This document shows, piece after piece, positions 36,165 to 48,775 of a stretch of DNA of 64,000 nt (position 1 is its first letter; each line of letters opens with the position of its first letter). The translations under genes and the position numbers were made by a program. The stretch covers positions 25,333,811 to 25,397,810 of the forward strand of contig JAAOOA010000127.1 in NCBI GenBank assembly GCA_012861695.1, in the 5' to 3' direction. This DNA comes from Trematomus loennbergii (Eukaryota > Chordata > Actinopteri > Perciformes > Nototheniidae). The notes beneath the pieces are model-generated. The model had not been told where the DNA came from. It made no database searches and saw only the letters and a list, made by a program, of their open reading frames with translations.

Positions 36165-36203
36165 TTTCCCAACTTGGGATCAATAAAGTATATCTTATCT
36201 TAA
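36165..36203 (+). repeat. LINE-type 3' tail
   Basis: TTTCCCAACTTGGGATCAAT followed by AAAGTATATCTTATCTTA. The GGGATCAATAAAGTAT block is a common fish non-LTR retroposon tail. Only the tail is recognisable. Confidence 0.6.
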
Positions 36204-37436
36204 GATGATTGATGGCTACTGCCATATTTGCAAAATGTGCCTCTGAACCTTGACAAGCACATGTTTTAGGCTTATCAATTAACAACAGGAGGGGTCACAG
36301 ACATAAGACCAGCTGTTAAATAAAGCTCTTCTGACCTTAGCTGTCATGTGGGTATATTAATGCTGCCCATTATGGACACAAGCAATTTTCAGCATTTATT
36401 AGTTATATGTTTTAAATGTGATAACACCAATGTGTTTCCCATCCCCTAAACCTCCAGGGTGTACACAGTTTAATACTGGCAACTTCTAATTATGGGAAAT
36501 ACGAAAACGTGTTTTAAAACTACAATTCCCAGTAGAGACGTGCCATAAAACATGTTGTGAAACACAATTAGCCAGCATGTGTAGTTCTGGGAGGGGGGGC
36601 TGGACCCGTTCGAGTCCAGTTTTGGATAGTCTGCCGTGGTTCCATTCCATTTCAAAGAGCTGTTTGACGCTCGGTGTAACCTTGGCGCACTGCCACTCCA
36701 ACATCCAATCCCAGAGCTTGAGGACTAATCACGGGGTTTGTCAAGCAAAGCGGATGTTGCAGTCCCAAACGATAGCTGAGGATTATGGGTAGTGTTGTGT
36801 CTTCGGCCATCCTGAACTCCAAAAAAACTATTTGTTTCTCCGAATCGAAGGTTAAAAACACAAAAGCATTGTACACCATTTAAACCAATCAATGTTGTGT
36901 AATTAACAAGGATAAACTGATGTTTAGTGGATGAGTACTGCAGATATCACTGTAAAATCATTTGACAGTCAGGGGAATACTTCCGGTTTTATTAGGAACA
37001 CTTTGAGACCGGAAATACTCTTTTCACCCCATGAGGGTTGACGGCAACTTAACATGGACGCTGCCGTCAATAGAAATGCATAGGGGAAAGACGTAGTATA
37101 TACACGTTCTCCTGGCGAGACCTCAAATCATCTTTGTAATATCTATCAAACCATAGATCCTACACATCCACTGGACGTGGATTCTAAAAGTACAATATAC
37201 ACTTCTCGCTAGAAATCAAATCAAAAAGCATTTTAATGGCCAAATTATTCTACAATTTAGGATTTTCCAGAGAGGGTTATTTGTGAATATATGACCCTCC
37301 GGAGCGTTTGCAATCAATGGGAGCATCAGCCCATATGCCGCAAATTGTTGTTTTTTACACGACCACTAGAGGTGTTAAACTTTAAAACGTGACTATAGGT
37401 CGTAATAAGCTGCTGAACAATCGACCTATTTGGTCG

Positions 37437-40400
37437 TTTTTTGGTCATTGTGTTATAGATATCCGTAGCGACAGATGTGTCCTGTTTATGGTGGGTAGTA
37501 GTAAAGGCATCATGCTGTTTACAGGCTTATTAAAGCCCTCTACCTTAATATAAAATACCCCCAACAGATACAGTACAGTAGGTGCGAGACTTTTGAAGGG
37601 CAAGTGGGGAAGTAATCCTTTGAGAAGTGGCTTGGAAGTCAAAACAAAGACAGAATGTGACACGACTTTAAAAGAACATCAGAGTCAAGAGTCAGCTGTA
37701 ATACGTTTCCCTAATGCACAGTTTACATCTGCTTTTCTTTTCCCAGCCTGTTAATAGGATACCTATTTAGAACAGCAAATTACCACCACAATGAACAAAT
37801 TACAGTGAGTACTTGCTCAAATCTGTTGGGCCTAGGTCATGATGACAATTATATTGTTCCCATTAGAAACAAGAACCCAGTGTGCCTGTTACTGCTGTGT
37901 TTTGTTAGGAAATCGAATGAGATTCAAGAAGCAAAATCTAGTAATCTGTTATTTATTGTGAGGTCAGACTGTTCTGGGACCTTTATTAATCCAACAAATG
38001 AAGATTCATCAGGATACAAACATGGGTAGATAATAACATCCTAATTTCCAGCGTTCATTGGTTGAATTCTCTATAAACCTTCAGTTAAACTGTTCATATG
38101 TTGATATTCAGCCCTATTTTGTACTCATTCTTCACAATTGCAAGGCCCCATGTGGATCAAGCAGCACTGGTAAATGTGAGTATTGAAACTGAATACATTT
38201 CCAATCAATCGTATAATACCATCAAAGTAATCAACCTTGGGGAAGCTAATTAATGTGTGCACTTGTAATATAGCTGCAACACTTGAAATAAGTTCTACAG
38301 ATCCATACAGTGATATTAAGCAGGACATTCCCAAAACATGGACAAATGAATAGCTTTGAAGTGGCATGTTATCCCACTGAGACCTTATTGAATTGCAGCA
38401 CAAATACTGTTTATACATATGTAACAATACAATGTACAACACTATCAACTCAAGAGAGATGTTGTCCTTTGTAGAGTCTGTTTTTACATTCATGGCAACA
38501 AGTACGAGTCACATTTGTGATGTGAGATCTTAAAGTAAGCATGCATCAATGATTTGTTCACACCGCAAATTGCATAACGTTTGCGATAAATTGGATTTTA
38601 ACAATTTATTTGATAGTCCTGCCTTTCATTATGTGGCTATAGGTTCAAATGTAATTAAACTTAGAAATGTAAGGTTTTATAGTTTCAATCTATATTAAAC
38701 ACTTTCTAATGTAGTCATGCATTTCCAAGTTTAGCTGGTATCTTTGAGGAATGTCAGATGCCAAATGATGAAGGACGCTGAAAAAAAGAAAACAACAGTT
38801 GACATGTAATCAATAATCGTCATGCATACCTCAAAACACAGCATGGTTGTTACTACTGATTCTGAGTATCACAACATTTACACTATTGAGCAGGATGCTA
38901 TTCCCAAAACTCATTAGGCTACACTTCATTTTCATTCCTACTGTATTTGGAGCACATAATCACATACAAAACTATTAAAATATGTTCCCTTACATAGAAT
39001 GAAATAAGGTGGAATAATACATTGGAATATTGTAAAACTTTGATACCATGAATACGAAAAACATACCATGATATGAGGAGGCAAGTTGTCTCTCAGATGT
39101 GTTTACTGATGATAAAATGTCATTAATGAATGGAAGTTCCCCGTAAAGACCCACCTCATTGCATATTAGACACATTAAGCTTTTGAGTAGATTTATGTGA
39201 TTTGTTGTTACGATGTTGTGATTAAGCTCTTCTCTGGTCTAAATGATCCATGAGTTTAGCAGAAGCTGACATCTGGTTGCGAATGAGTTTGATAATGTTT
39301 TATATTTGGGCATTGCGTACACATTTCAGCATCTGTGCTGTTTGCTAATTGCTGTCATCATCACAAATCAAACAGTAATTTAAAGTTAAGACAGCTGTAA
39401 AATGAGTGTGATATGGCGTCATTGTTAAAGAATAAAAATGATATGCAGAATGTTTGGCGTGTTGGATAAATTATCCGACAAGTATGGGATGTCAGATCGG
39501 CGACTGTTTTCAATGCACAAACTAATTATTAGATTTCTTCAACTTTTGTTGCAAAAATTGGGCCAGACTCATTTTAATATCGTTTAAGTTCAGAAGGTTG
39601 TGTCTATAGAGGTCAAATTGATAGAATAAACTTCTAAGGAAAGAGCAGTATTCAATTCCACATAACCTAAAAATATGCATAGGGGTTTGCAAAATACTTT
39701 ACATGACTGTTTATATTAGTTTTAAAAATTGCTGATACCTGCTTTGCAGAGCAGCTGATGTTGGGGTCACTTTTAATGTGCCAGATGCTAGTTGCATGCT
39801 TACCGTTTAAAACACATTTACAGCCATGGTCAAAGCTAAATCAAGCTTTGATTAAATCATAAAATGTGTTCATGAGGTTTATTTTGCCGTGTGTCTCCAC
39901 CTCAGCCATTTTATGAGCCAGCTGGTCCTATAACAGCAAAAATAAGACCTTTAGAGTTGCTATACTGAATGGAAATCCACCGAAGCCCTCATTGTTCATC
40001 AGGGCTCTATTAAGCTTGCATACAGATGCAGAGAAAGCACCAAGGAAACACACCAAAAGAGTATTATCATTCTTCACCGCCTCCCCTAGGAAGCCGCACA
40101 ATGCTTGTAAACCTCTGTGACTTCTCTCCGCCTCCTTAAGGGTAATGAGCAGGCCATTGAAAATGAAAGGCCAATGAATTAGCCCTCGGCCTTGCTTTTA
40201 ATCAAAAGTCAGATCAGCAGGAGATTGCTCATCACTACCAGTTTCTACGGGCTTAATTATATAGAACTTTGTTCATCCAATGATCTCTGCCCCCCCCCCC
40301 CCCCCGCAAATGAAATTGTAATGAGATACTGAATTTACAGAGAGGGTGCACCTTTGTGATTTTATCGCATAATACCTGCTTCAATGGCAATCCACCTTAT

Positions 40401-40729
40401 TAAACTAATTTGGTAAAGTGTCTGAAGTCAGTGGCATACATTAAAACTGACCTAAGCTGTGCCACAATAGTTGTCCTTTGAAATTAAACACATGGTGAAT
40501 CATGTTGAGTTAAACATGATTTTATCTATACAATGATCTGACAGAACCGAGAACTCTGGCAAGAAAAAAGAGGAAGCTTGCAAAGGTGGCAATATAAACA
40601 TAATATGCTGTTCCTGCTTACCTTATCTAGAGTTATGTCAAAGAAATGAGTAATTTACATTGGACGTTACTACAGTGGTCTACATTAACACAGTAAGGCA
40701 CCTTGAGTCTGCATGACTCACTTTGGCAC
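37437..40729. other. Non-coding stretch, possible conserved block
   Basis: About 3.3 kb. The longest frame is 122 codons on the minus strand (38125-38493) without a recognised motif. Positions 39890-40260 are repeat-free with balanced composition and could be a conserved non-coding element (inference). Confidence 0.4.
40290..40305. repeat. 16-base C homopolymer
   Basis: An uninterrupted run of sixteen C followed by G. Length is likely uncertain in assembly. Confidence 0.95.
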
Positions 40730-42990
40730 TCTTCCAGGACACCACCATTAGCGTCACTGATTACATATATAGATTCACTGTGTTGGATTTAATTTGTAAA
40801 ACAGAAGAAGCAACTGCACAAAACCTACAATTAAATCATTCCGCAACCAAAAACTCATGTATCAAGAGCAGCATCCGGGAAGCCATAAACACAAGCACTG
40901 CAACATAGAATGTAGGGCTGCAATCTCAAAGCATGGATGATTATAGAGCAGCAGCCTACAATTTAATAAGAGCTTTAAAGGAGGCAAAAAGAGAATACAG
41001 TAAGAAACTATTCAAGATTGGCAGCCAAGACGCATGTGGCAATGTCTAAGAAATATGACGAATCACTAGTCCACAGAAACCCCTCTTTGTAAAGTGTTTA
41101 AACAAAAGTGCACCTTTCATTCACTCTGTCCAATATACCCACATACTTTGCGACGGTCTTTTCTATTCATGTGCGCAAGAAAACAAAACCAGCCTGACTG
41201 AATGACTGCCTAGTTGCACTCATGTCTGTATTGATAAAGTGCTTTGAAAGCTCTTTAGCCGCGTTCACACCACAGTACTTTTCCCACTTTAGTTCCGATA
41301 TAGTTCTGAAATGTCGCATTCACACCAAAAAGAGCCGGAACTAAAATGAGTTAATGAGAACCTTTTTACCTCCTTTCCGTCCCTGCTAGAGAGCAGGGAC
41401 TTTCGTGGGAGAAAAAGGTTCCATTCTGATTGGCTGGGCGGAATGCAAACCACGCCCCGTAAAACTCCAAAAACGTTTTGTGAAGCCGCCATTTTATTAT
41501 CCTCGCATTAGCATTATTAGCATTAGCATTAGCCCAGCGCAGAAACGCAGAGAGACTAACTTATGGCAACACAAAAGAAAACATGGGAGCGGTGGAGATG
41601 AGGAGGTGTCGGCGTTCTGGCGATTTACTCAGAAGGCTCGGAAGCTGCTGGGACTCCCAGCAGCTTCTACTGAAGCTCCGGGGACTTCCGGCCGGGGACT
41701 TCGGGTGGCAGTATACGCCGTGAAGTTGTTTGCGGTCTGCCAGTAAACCCAAAGCAGAAGAAGAAGAAGTGACGTCAGCGGCTTCATTTGCCTAATCCTC
41801 CCTCAGGGACTTATTCCGGTGTGAACGCGATCTGTACTTAGTTCATGAGAACTAAAGAGTTCTCATGAACTAAGTTCTCATGAACCTTTGTGGGAAAAGT
41901 ACTGCGGTGTGAATGCGCCTTTTGAGGATTACATGTGCTACTCTCAACCCAGCAAAATTGACCCACTACAGTTTGCATCTCGTCCCAACAGATTAGCAGA
42001 AGATGCCCAAGGAAACATCCTCCACACCACCCTCACCTGGACAAGAAAGGAGCAATGTGAGATTACTGATCATTGACTTTAGTTAAGTCATAGTCCCCCC
42101 GGACTCTTCACAAAGCTCAATGACCTCAGGATTAAACCCCTCAATAGGTATTTGGATACTTGACCTCCTGACAAGAAGATCCCAGGTGGTGAGGGTATGC
42201 TGGTTCTCTGAACATCAGGAAGACTAAGAAGCTGATAGTTGACTTTGGGGAAAAGCTGGGAATTACGCCACCTTTAATATCAACGGGTCCTTGATGGATA
42301 GGGTGGACAGCTTCGAGTATGTTGGTTTCTACAACACCAGTGCCTGATCTGGCCTTAATACTGACTCAGTGATTAGAAGACTGTGGCAAATACTGAGGAA
42401 ATGACTACTCCTGTGCATTGAAAGCGTCCTGCTAGGGAACATCAACACCTGGTACAGAAATAGGACTGAAAATGACCTCAACGGCCTCCAAAGAGTTGTT
42501 TGGTGACTGAACATGCAATATGCGTTTTTGTCAGGAAACGTACACCAGTCAATTCATTAATAAGGCCAGGGTAATCATCGAGGATTCAAACAACTGTTCA
42601 AAACTGCCTTTTCTCCATGTTTGTAAAACGATACCGTATACAATTGGCCAGTGAATCTTGAGATTCAGGAAGAGCTTCTACCCTCACACCACTTGGATCT
42701 CCCCCGAAATCACACACATAGACATATATTAATAGTATTCCTATCTTTTTTAATATATTTTTAATGTAATGGATGAAGGAACAAGTTGGAAACATGAATT
42801 GTGGATTCAACGGACGGAAGGAAAAACACAGTGGAGAGCTAACATAGTTAAGCCATCATAAGTAGTGATTTGATTGTAAAGAGAAACCTCGCAATGACTG
42901 TACGTTAGGGCTGTTATTTAAAGGTCTCTTAAATGTGTGTTTTATGTGCAATATTTGGCATAAGAAAGACAATAATTCTTGCTTCGGGTC
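40730..42990 (+). pseudogene. Decayed L2-like LINE ORF2, split by a MITE
   Basis: Readable pieces follow the order of a non-LTR ORF2: ISVTDYIYRF near 40746, DDYRAAAYNLIRALKEAKRE at 40937-40996, KKTKPA*LNDCLVALMSVLI at about 41181-41240, IKCFES just before the MITE, then DPLQFASRPNRLAEDA after it (41960-42007), WILDLLTRRSQVVRV near 42154-42198, NIRKTKKLIVDF near 42214-42249, FEYVG near 42314-42328 and SVLLGNINTWYRN near 42424-42462. Many stops and frame changes occur. Between SQVVRV and NIRKTK the block that should hold the polymerase palm (PQG and ADD motifs) is deleted. Fading homology continues to about 42730, and a degraded tail may reach 42990. Clade L2 is my best reading from remembered fish elements. 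It cannot encode an active enzyme. Confidence 0.85.
41258..41919. mobile_element. MITE inserted in the LINE, PIF/Harbinger-like
   Basis: Left end GCCGCGTTCACACCACAGTA and right end TACTGCGGTGTGAATGCGCC pair with few mismatches. The flanks are TTA (41255-41257) and TTT (41920-41922), a plausible decayed 3-bp duplication. It splits LINE coding sequence between IKCFES and FEDY. Inside are GCATTAGCATTAGC repeats, a GAAGAAGAAG run, and a 17-bp-armed hairpin at 41837-41874. The stretch around 41562-41640 reads, across a frameshift, like the start of a Trp-containing Myb/SANT-type domain (WERWRDEEVSAF), consistent with a Harbinger relative, but this is tentative. Confidence 0.8.
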
Positions 42991-43755
42991 TCATTTAGCA
43001 CCAATGCAACAGAACAATCAGTGTTTAAATGTTAGCAGTAAGGGTTGGCAGCGGGAGGCTGATTGTACAGTAGCGAAACCCATTTTATGACTTGATTTAT
43101 CTCATCTATTTAGTTCTTACAGCTGATTATTTGAAAGATCATTATGCTGAACAATGACAAACTGTCATGTTGAGGTTGGTCTTTGCGTTTGCAACACACT
43201 GTTAAATTGTTACTGGCATTTGCTTTCTTTTTTTCCCAGACCTACTGGATGAAAAAAATGCAACTAAATCTGAATGAAAGAACACATTCTATGCTTAACA
43301 TTTGCATAACAATCCCTGGCCTTTCTCTGACATTTAATATAGCCTATGAATTATAATCAGCCCTAATAATGAGATGAGAAATGCCAAGGGTGTCAGTAAA
43401 AGGTTTGCCTTAAATGAATCGCTAGCTCCCCCCCATTCTTCAAATGTGAACTTGTACTTGAAGGTCCTAACGGCATTCAGACATTAATACATCAGCAAAC
43501 AACTATTTGCTTTGTAAATATATAGTGGGGTAATCGTATCTTGGGCTGACATGAAGTCAAACCTTCGTGAGTGTTTTAATCCGAGCTTCTCTGTTTTTTG
43601 TTTTGGTAGCCAGGAGAGTCACACATGCACGAGTGCCTGCGTGTGTGTCCCTGTAGTTAGCTTGTGGCCACTACTCTGCACTGCAGTCCTGCTGCCGTTT
43701 CGACTTTAAATGTCTTAATAGAAGTGAAGCTGTTTAGACGGGTGTCTACTCAATG
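42991..43755. other. Non-coding stretch
   Basis: About 0.76 kb, no recognised features apart from a short C-run near 43429. No open frames of interest. Confidence 0.45.
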
Positions 43756-43850
43756 CCTCATTATGCTTTTTAGGGTTTTCCCTTTCCTGTTGTGTGTTAT
43801 ATAGGTTTTGTGTGCATATATGCAAAGGGTAAAATCCCCAGCCTAAATGG
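43756..43850 (-). repeat. TTAA-type MITE family 2, fragment
   Basis: Contains CATTATGCTTTTTAGGGTTTTCCCTTTCCTG, a GTGTGTTATATAGGTTTTGTG block and AAAATCCCC, all matching the left third of the reverse copies. Neither terminus is intact. Confidence 0.7.
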
Positions 43851-46800
43851 GTAAAAGATGCACGGTATGCAGACAAATGCATACCGGCACATAGCGTATA
43901 TTTTTTTAAAACTGTTGAAATGCCTGGTGAATGTAATATTATTGCTAATATGCTTTTTGTATAGGCACTCTTTGGAAAGTATTCGCTGCTGCTATCAGGG
44001 GAACCTAACATTGTTTTAATCTAAAAGCATGTTAACATATTTTAGAAGTATCTCATCAGAACTTTGAAAAGTGCCTTATGTGTTCGCTTTAAGGCTTTTA
44101 CTTATACTCTGTATTTAAATATTTTATATAATATACAGTAGGAGGAGTCTTTCATTAAAAATGCCTTGAAATGATGTGTTATACAAGAGAAGCTGTACTT
44201 TGCACACACAGTACTGTGTATGAACCCTTATATTAGACTGCAAAACAAAGACCAGCTCTCCTGGGACCAGCAAACCCTGACACCACAGAAAAACCTACAG
44301 AATTATCATTTCTGGTCTTCCTCATATTTTCTGTTTGTGTTCTCACCGCAGGCTCAGCAATCCATCTCTGCCGGCTTGTTCCACATGCAAACTTAATCAG
44401 ATCACGAAACAAAAGAGGCAAAGCTCTCCAAGAGCTTGTGTGTAATTGCATTACATTTCATCGAAAAGGAGGATTTTTTCATTTGCCATTGTGTAGAAAT
44501 TGTGTAGGGTCTGCATTTAGTGATTTTTACAGAAATAGTCCAGTACAGTAGTTTTAAAGTATTCATCATGTCTACGATAGATAATTAACACATAAAAGGT
44601 CTGTCTTCCTGGTGAGACGGTGTAACTTTCTTCAAAAAGTTAGATTGGTTTCACAGCAGGATGAAAAAGGCTGGGAGCTTTTCTCCCCCATGATCATAGA
44701 TCATAGAAAATAATACCTGCTTGCATGGATTACAGAAATTACAAAGGCGGTTTGCATATGTCTTACCTGTAAAAACCGGCTTTATAAATGTTGACACTTT
44801 GGGAAATAGTTTAGGATACACCTGGCAGCTGAACAGCCAAATGGAAATAACATAAATGAAATTAGTATCTTATCTTACTCTGGTAAAACATTATTTGTAT
44901 AATCTTTGTTGGGGACAACATAAGCTAAACCAACTGTTTTTTAGTTGAGTCAGTTCAAAATGTGTTTGAGTTGGTTATCCCCCTTCACTTTTCACATATC
45001 AGTCTCTGAGATTTAACCGTTTAGTCATATGGAGGAAAGGACTGAACTGTTACCATTATTTAAGAAAATCCAACACATCAATCATCTTGTGGTGAATCAT
45101 CCGGGAGCCAAATGAGACACTAATCTTTTAATGTCCATTGCTCATACACCAGAAATGCACAATTTTGTTAAATCAAATAAATTAAAAGAGAATACTGAAT
45201 AAATACTGAATTCACATTAAAGTCACATTTCTCAAAGTACATGTCAAAGAGTTTATCTGTTCAGCCATGAAAACCTGCCTTGTATGCACACCACCGACTC
45301 GCTGACATTCGTTTCTTGTTCAAGGTCGGCTGTGAGGTAAAACCGACCTGCGACCTTCCAGCCAGAGAACAGTTCCTGTCATCCTCAGAAATATGAGGCC
45401 ATACTTTATCAGGGCCTGACAACAATTTGGCTCTTTGTCAGACTGTTGGGAAAGCAGTGCACACACTCCTGCTGTATTCTTTTATTAACAATATTTTCTT
45501 CTATTTACATAATCTTAAATCTGGAGTGCTGAACTTTTGCTTCTGCCCTCTGGCAGTAAAAAAATGATTTCCATTAGGTTGAAACCATGGCAGACGTTTT
45601 TGGAATAAATGCTAAAGAACAGATTCAGTGTTCGGAGGAAGGATTAAAGTATAAAAATATATATAAAAAAAACAGTACTTGTGGCAGGGTAGATATGGCA
45701 AGCTCACCTGTAAGCATGTATTTGCCAGCACGGGAAATTTGACATGGACGCCAGACACAACAACTCCAGTATACTGCGAATTACAGAGAGCTTTACCTGG
45801 CAACAACATACATTCATTGATGTGTAAAAATGTACTCCAGCTTAAATAATGTATTATTGGTGCACTTAGTTATTTACTTTGGCCATGACAACATTGATTT
45901 GATGACACGTCCCAACAACTGGTGTTTTAGTCCCGATTACAACTGGCTATCCAGCTCTTACTGTGCTGTTGTTCAGGTGTTAAGTACAGTATGTTAACAT
46001 GTATGTGTGATTGTATTAAAACCAGGACTGAAATACACTGAAACACTATAGACATAGATTGAAAGGCTATGTCTATACTCACCATTTATCCTCTCTCTTC
46101 TCTTCTAACAGAGAACTAATCATTTTCATCATTTCATTGAATTGTTATTAATGTATTTATGATCTATAAATGCAGAGTGAATATTACCATGCACATTTCA
46201 AGACATGAGATGGACTGTGGCACTGAGTCGCTCTCAGTAGGAACTTTATAATCAGCCGGAGGAACAGATTGCTCACTTACATTTCTGTCTTGTCATCATT
46301 TCCGGCTGCTGAAAGAATTGGCTGATCTTAGCACTGTTGGCAACCAAAGTCCAGCCAATTTGTCAAACTTTCCAACAGTGTGTGCAGGCATATTAAATAC
46401 CCTTACTAATATGGAATTAAACCTTGTGTCGCAATAGTTTGAAGGCTTAAAATATGCGTGTAACCTGCCACATTCCACAATCTGTATTGTTACCTGAGAA
46501 ATAGTGAAGCAAATTGTTGTGCACATGGAGTTGATCTGGATTGACTGGTAACTAACTTATAGAAAAAAACAGCTGTAGCTTTATGACTCCTTTGAAGGTT
46601 ATTACCCTCTTCATTTTCTCCAATCATAATGTATTGTTTGTTGGTGAGAAAAGCTCAGATACTTTTTGCTACAGTGTTAAGAGATAGAATTAAATGTACC
46701 CATTTGCCCAATAGCACTATGTCACTTCATTTCTACAAGTGCAATGCAGAAACAACTGGTAATAGGCCTCTGTGCAACTTAAATGACACATTCATTCCTC

Positions 46801-47426
46801 ATAAGAATCACCTTAGGTGCATTTCTGGTACATCAATTGGAGTTTAATATGTTTTCATATCAGGAGCTCTTACAGCCATCACTGTTCAGCAGGCTAGGGA
46901 AATCTGCTTCATTCCTAAACAGCGGTTCCCCATTTATCTGCAGCACAAATAGTGGTATAATATGTAATCAGAAATTGAAATCAGCAACATTGTGTTGTAT
47001 TCAGGGACATGTGTAAACCTGTCACCGAGTAAACACTACCATATGTGTAAAACAGAGCAGAGCAGGCATGCACTGTCAGCTCATGACCATGATAGATGAG
47101 TCCTTGTTAAGGTGGACTCTCCTGCATATTTCTCCTTAAACATGGCTAGCCCATTATAGATCAGACTTTGGTTATTTACACTTACGTATGAAGGCTTTTT
47201 ATCAGCCTTTGTAGTTCTACAGGTTTTATTCATGGTTGGGTATATGTGGATTTAAAGTACATGAATATACATTCAGTGTGTAACTTGTCAGCATACTGTA
47301 AAAATGGTTAAATAATCACTTTTTCCCTTGAATATGCTCATGTTTTATTCATGTCAGATCATTATTTACAATTGGTTTAACAGTTGTAAAGAAACTCTTA
47401 AAATCAAACAGGTACTTATGTCTTGC
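43851..47426. other. Non-coding stretch
   Basis: About 3.6 kb of mostly AT-rich sequence. Contains one perfect 11-bp-armed hairpin (46047-46057 with 46067-46077, TATAGACATAG). Frames of 60-77 codons show no motifs. Confidence 0.45.
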
Positions 47427-48136
47427 TTAAAGTGGACCTATCATGCTATATTTGAATAATATAGTGTAGGACCATACCTATATAAGGCATATTCAGGTTC
47501 TTACACCTTTTTTCCAAAGTCAAATTCAAGCACTTTTCAAGCATTTTCAAGGTGCATTTTCAAGCTTTTCAAGCATCTTACAGCTGTTGTAAATTACATA
47601 TTTATATACACATACTTATACTCAAATGATTATTTCCCTACCTCACATTAAATCAGATGTTCTTTATGCTATAAACAACCAAATGTGTGTTTCATAATAG
47701 CATTCTACATGAGGATGAAAAATTAAAAATGTTAGAAAAGAAAACTAAGTTTAATATTTCAAAATGAGTGACCCATCTGTACGTAGACTGGGCATCCCAT
47801 ATAACCTGGCTGAGCCAATATAAAACAATCAGCCAAATAACTTTTCAATATATTATTGATTACTATTTTTGAGTACTTTTAGGTTGGCAGTAAACACAAG
47901 TCAGAGGTAAATGGTGTACTTTGACTCCACTACATGTATTTAATACCTTTAGTTACTTTACAGATGTGGATGAATGATGTGAAATATAATCAAGTGTTAA
48001 ATCAGACTTTAGTTCCACCTGGAGTAAATTCACAAGCTACCTGCAGTATACAAAGTCATTCAAACTAGCTGCACCTTTACCAGCTTTGAGAACACTTTCA
48101 TGATCAATCATTATAAAACATATCATATACAATTAT

Positions 48137-48210
48137 TAGGGATGCTCCGATCGCCAATTTTGGGGCCGATCGCCGGAATCAGTATCGGCCGATACCGCTC
48201 TCTTTTCCTC
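48137..48210 (+). repeat. hAT-type terminus-like sequence inside the nested element
   Basis: TAGGGATGCTCCGATCGCC followed by GGGGCCGATCGCCGG and TATCGGCCGATACCG. From memory this looks like the terminus of another fish hAT family, but the complementary GATCGGAGCATCCCTA end was not found nearby. It may be a truncated third-level insertion or part of the surrounding element. Confidence 0.5.
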
Positions 48211-48225
48211 TCCCCCCTCTCTCTC

Positions 48226-48273
48226 TCTCCTGACAGCCCGTCAGTATCTCCTGACAGCCCGTCAGTATCTCCT
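48226..48273. repeat. 21-bp tandem duplication
   Basis: The unit TCTCCTGACAGCCCGTCAGTA occurs twice in direct succession, followed by a partial third copy starting TCTCCTG. Confidence 0.9.
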
Positions 48274-48616
48274 GCAGCTCACTGATCCAGTAATGAGCGA
48301 CCCGACAGTGAAGACTAAATATATTTATAACTAGTTTAGCTTGTTCCAGAGGTAGATAAAATAGCTAAGTGTGTTAGGTCTAACTCTTAATGTGTGTTCT
48401 GCTCCGCTCACCGGTCCGTCACAGCGGGTGGAGCTGCAGGATTTCTGCTTCACACACACGTTGCATACCGCTATTTTATTGTCATTTTCGGACACTTAAA
48501 ATACTGCCAGACTAGTGAAGCCATTTTGGCGAGCTTGTTTTGCCGCGCACAGAGAAAAGTGTCATGTATTTTACATGCAACGATAGCCTAATCTAAAATG
48601 CTCTACTCTGGCGTAC

Positions 48617-48775
48617 CTTTCGTGTGGTGTGTGGCGTCAGCGCAGACTCTCGCATCGTTATTGTTGCACACTTTGCAGGAGGGTACTCTTGGGCTTCGCT
48701 TGACCCTCGTCTTAGCCATGGCTTGTATTTGTCTTCTGCTAGCCAACGCTCGTTGAAACGGCAACCTCCTGGCAT
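48617..48775 (-). pseudogene. hAT-type transposase N-terminal exon
   Basis: From ATG at 48775 (minus strand) the frame reads MPGGCRFNERWLAEDKYKPW and continues for 53 codons to AAAG|GTACGC, a good donor. Phase is zero. C-R-F-N-x-x-W-L-x-x-x-x-Y-x-x-W-L resembles the start of fish proteins with a zinc-finger and hAT dimerisation region. Normally a CxxC and an ESAL..H motif follow; here only one Cys and ESALTPH are visible, so the finger is damaged. No downstream transposase exons were identified in the element. Confidence 0.6.

Larger units (their letters stand above)
31742..37436. mobile_element. 5.7-kb unit bounded by long inverted repeats
   Basis: The right arm is 36768-37436 (669 bp). Its reverse complement appears as the left arm in two pieces, 31742-31978 and 33481-33850. 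The outer ends share ACGACCAAATAGGTC, and the inner ends match perfectly over 26 bp (33825-33850 against 36768-36793). The left arm has a small internal duplication of its outer motif and is broken by an insert at about 31979-33480. The 2.9-kb middle carries other transposon pieces. No transposase or target duplication was found. It may be a large non-autonomous DNA transposon or two inverted solo copies. Confidence 0.75.

Noticed and set aside
41405..41746. 113-codon frame as a gene
   Set aside because: Entirely inside the MITE that splits the LINE; at most a remnant of a transposon gene.
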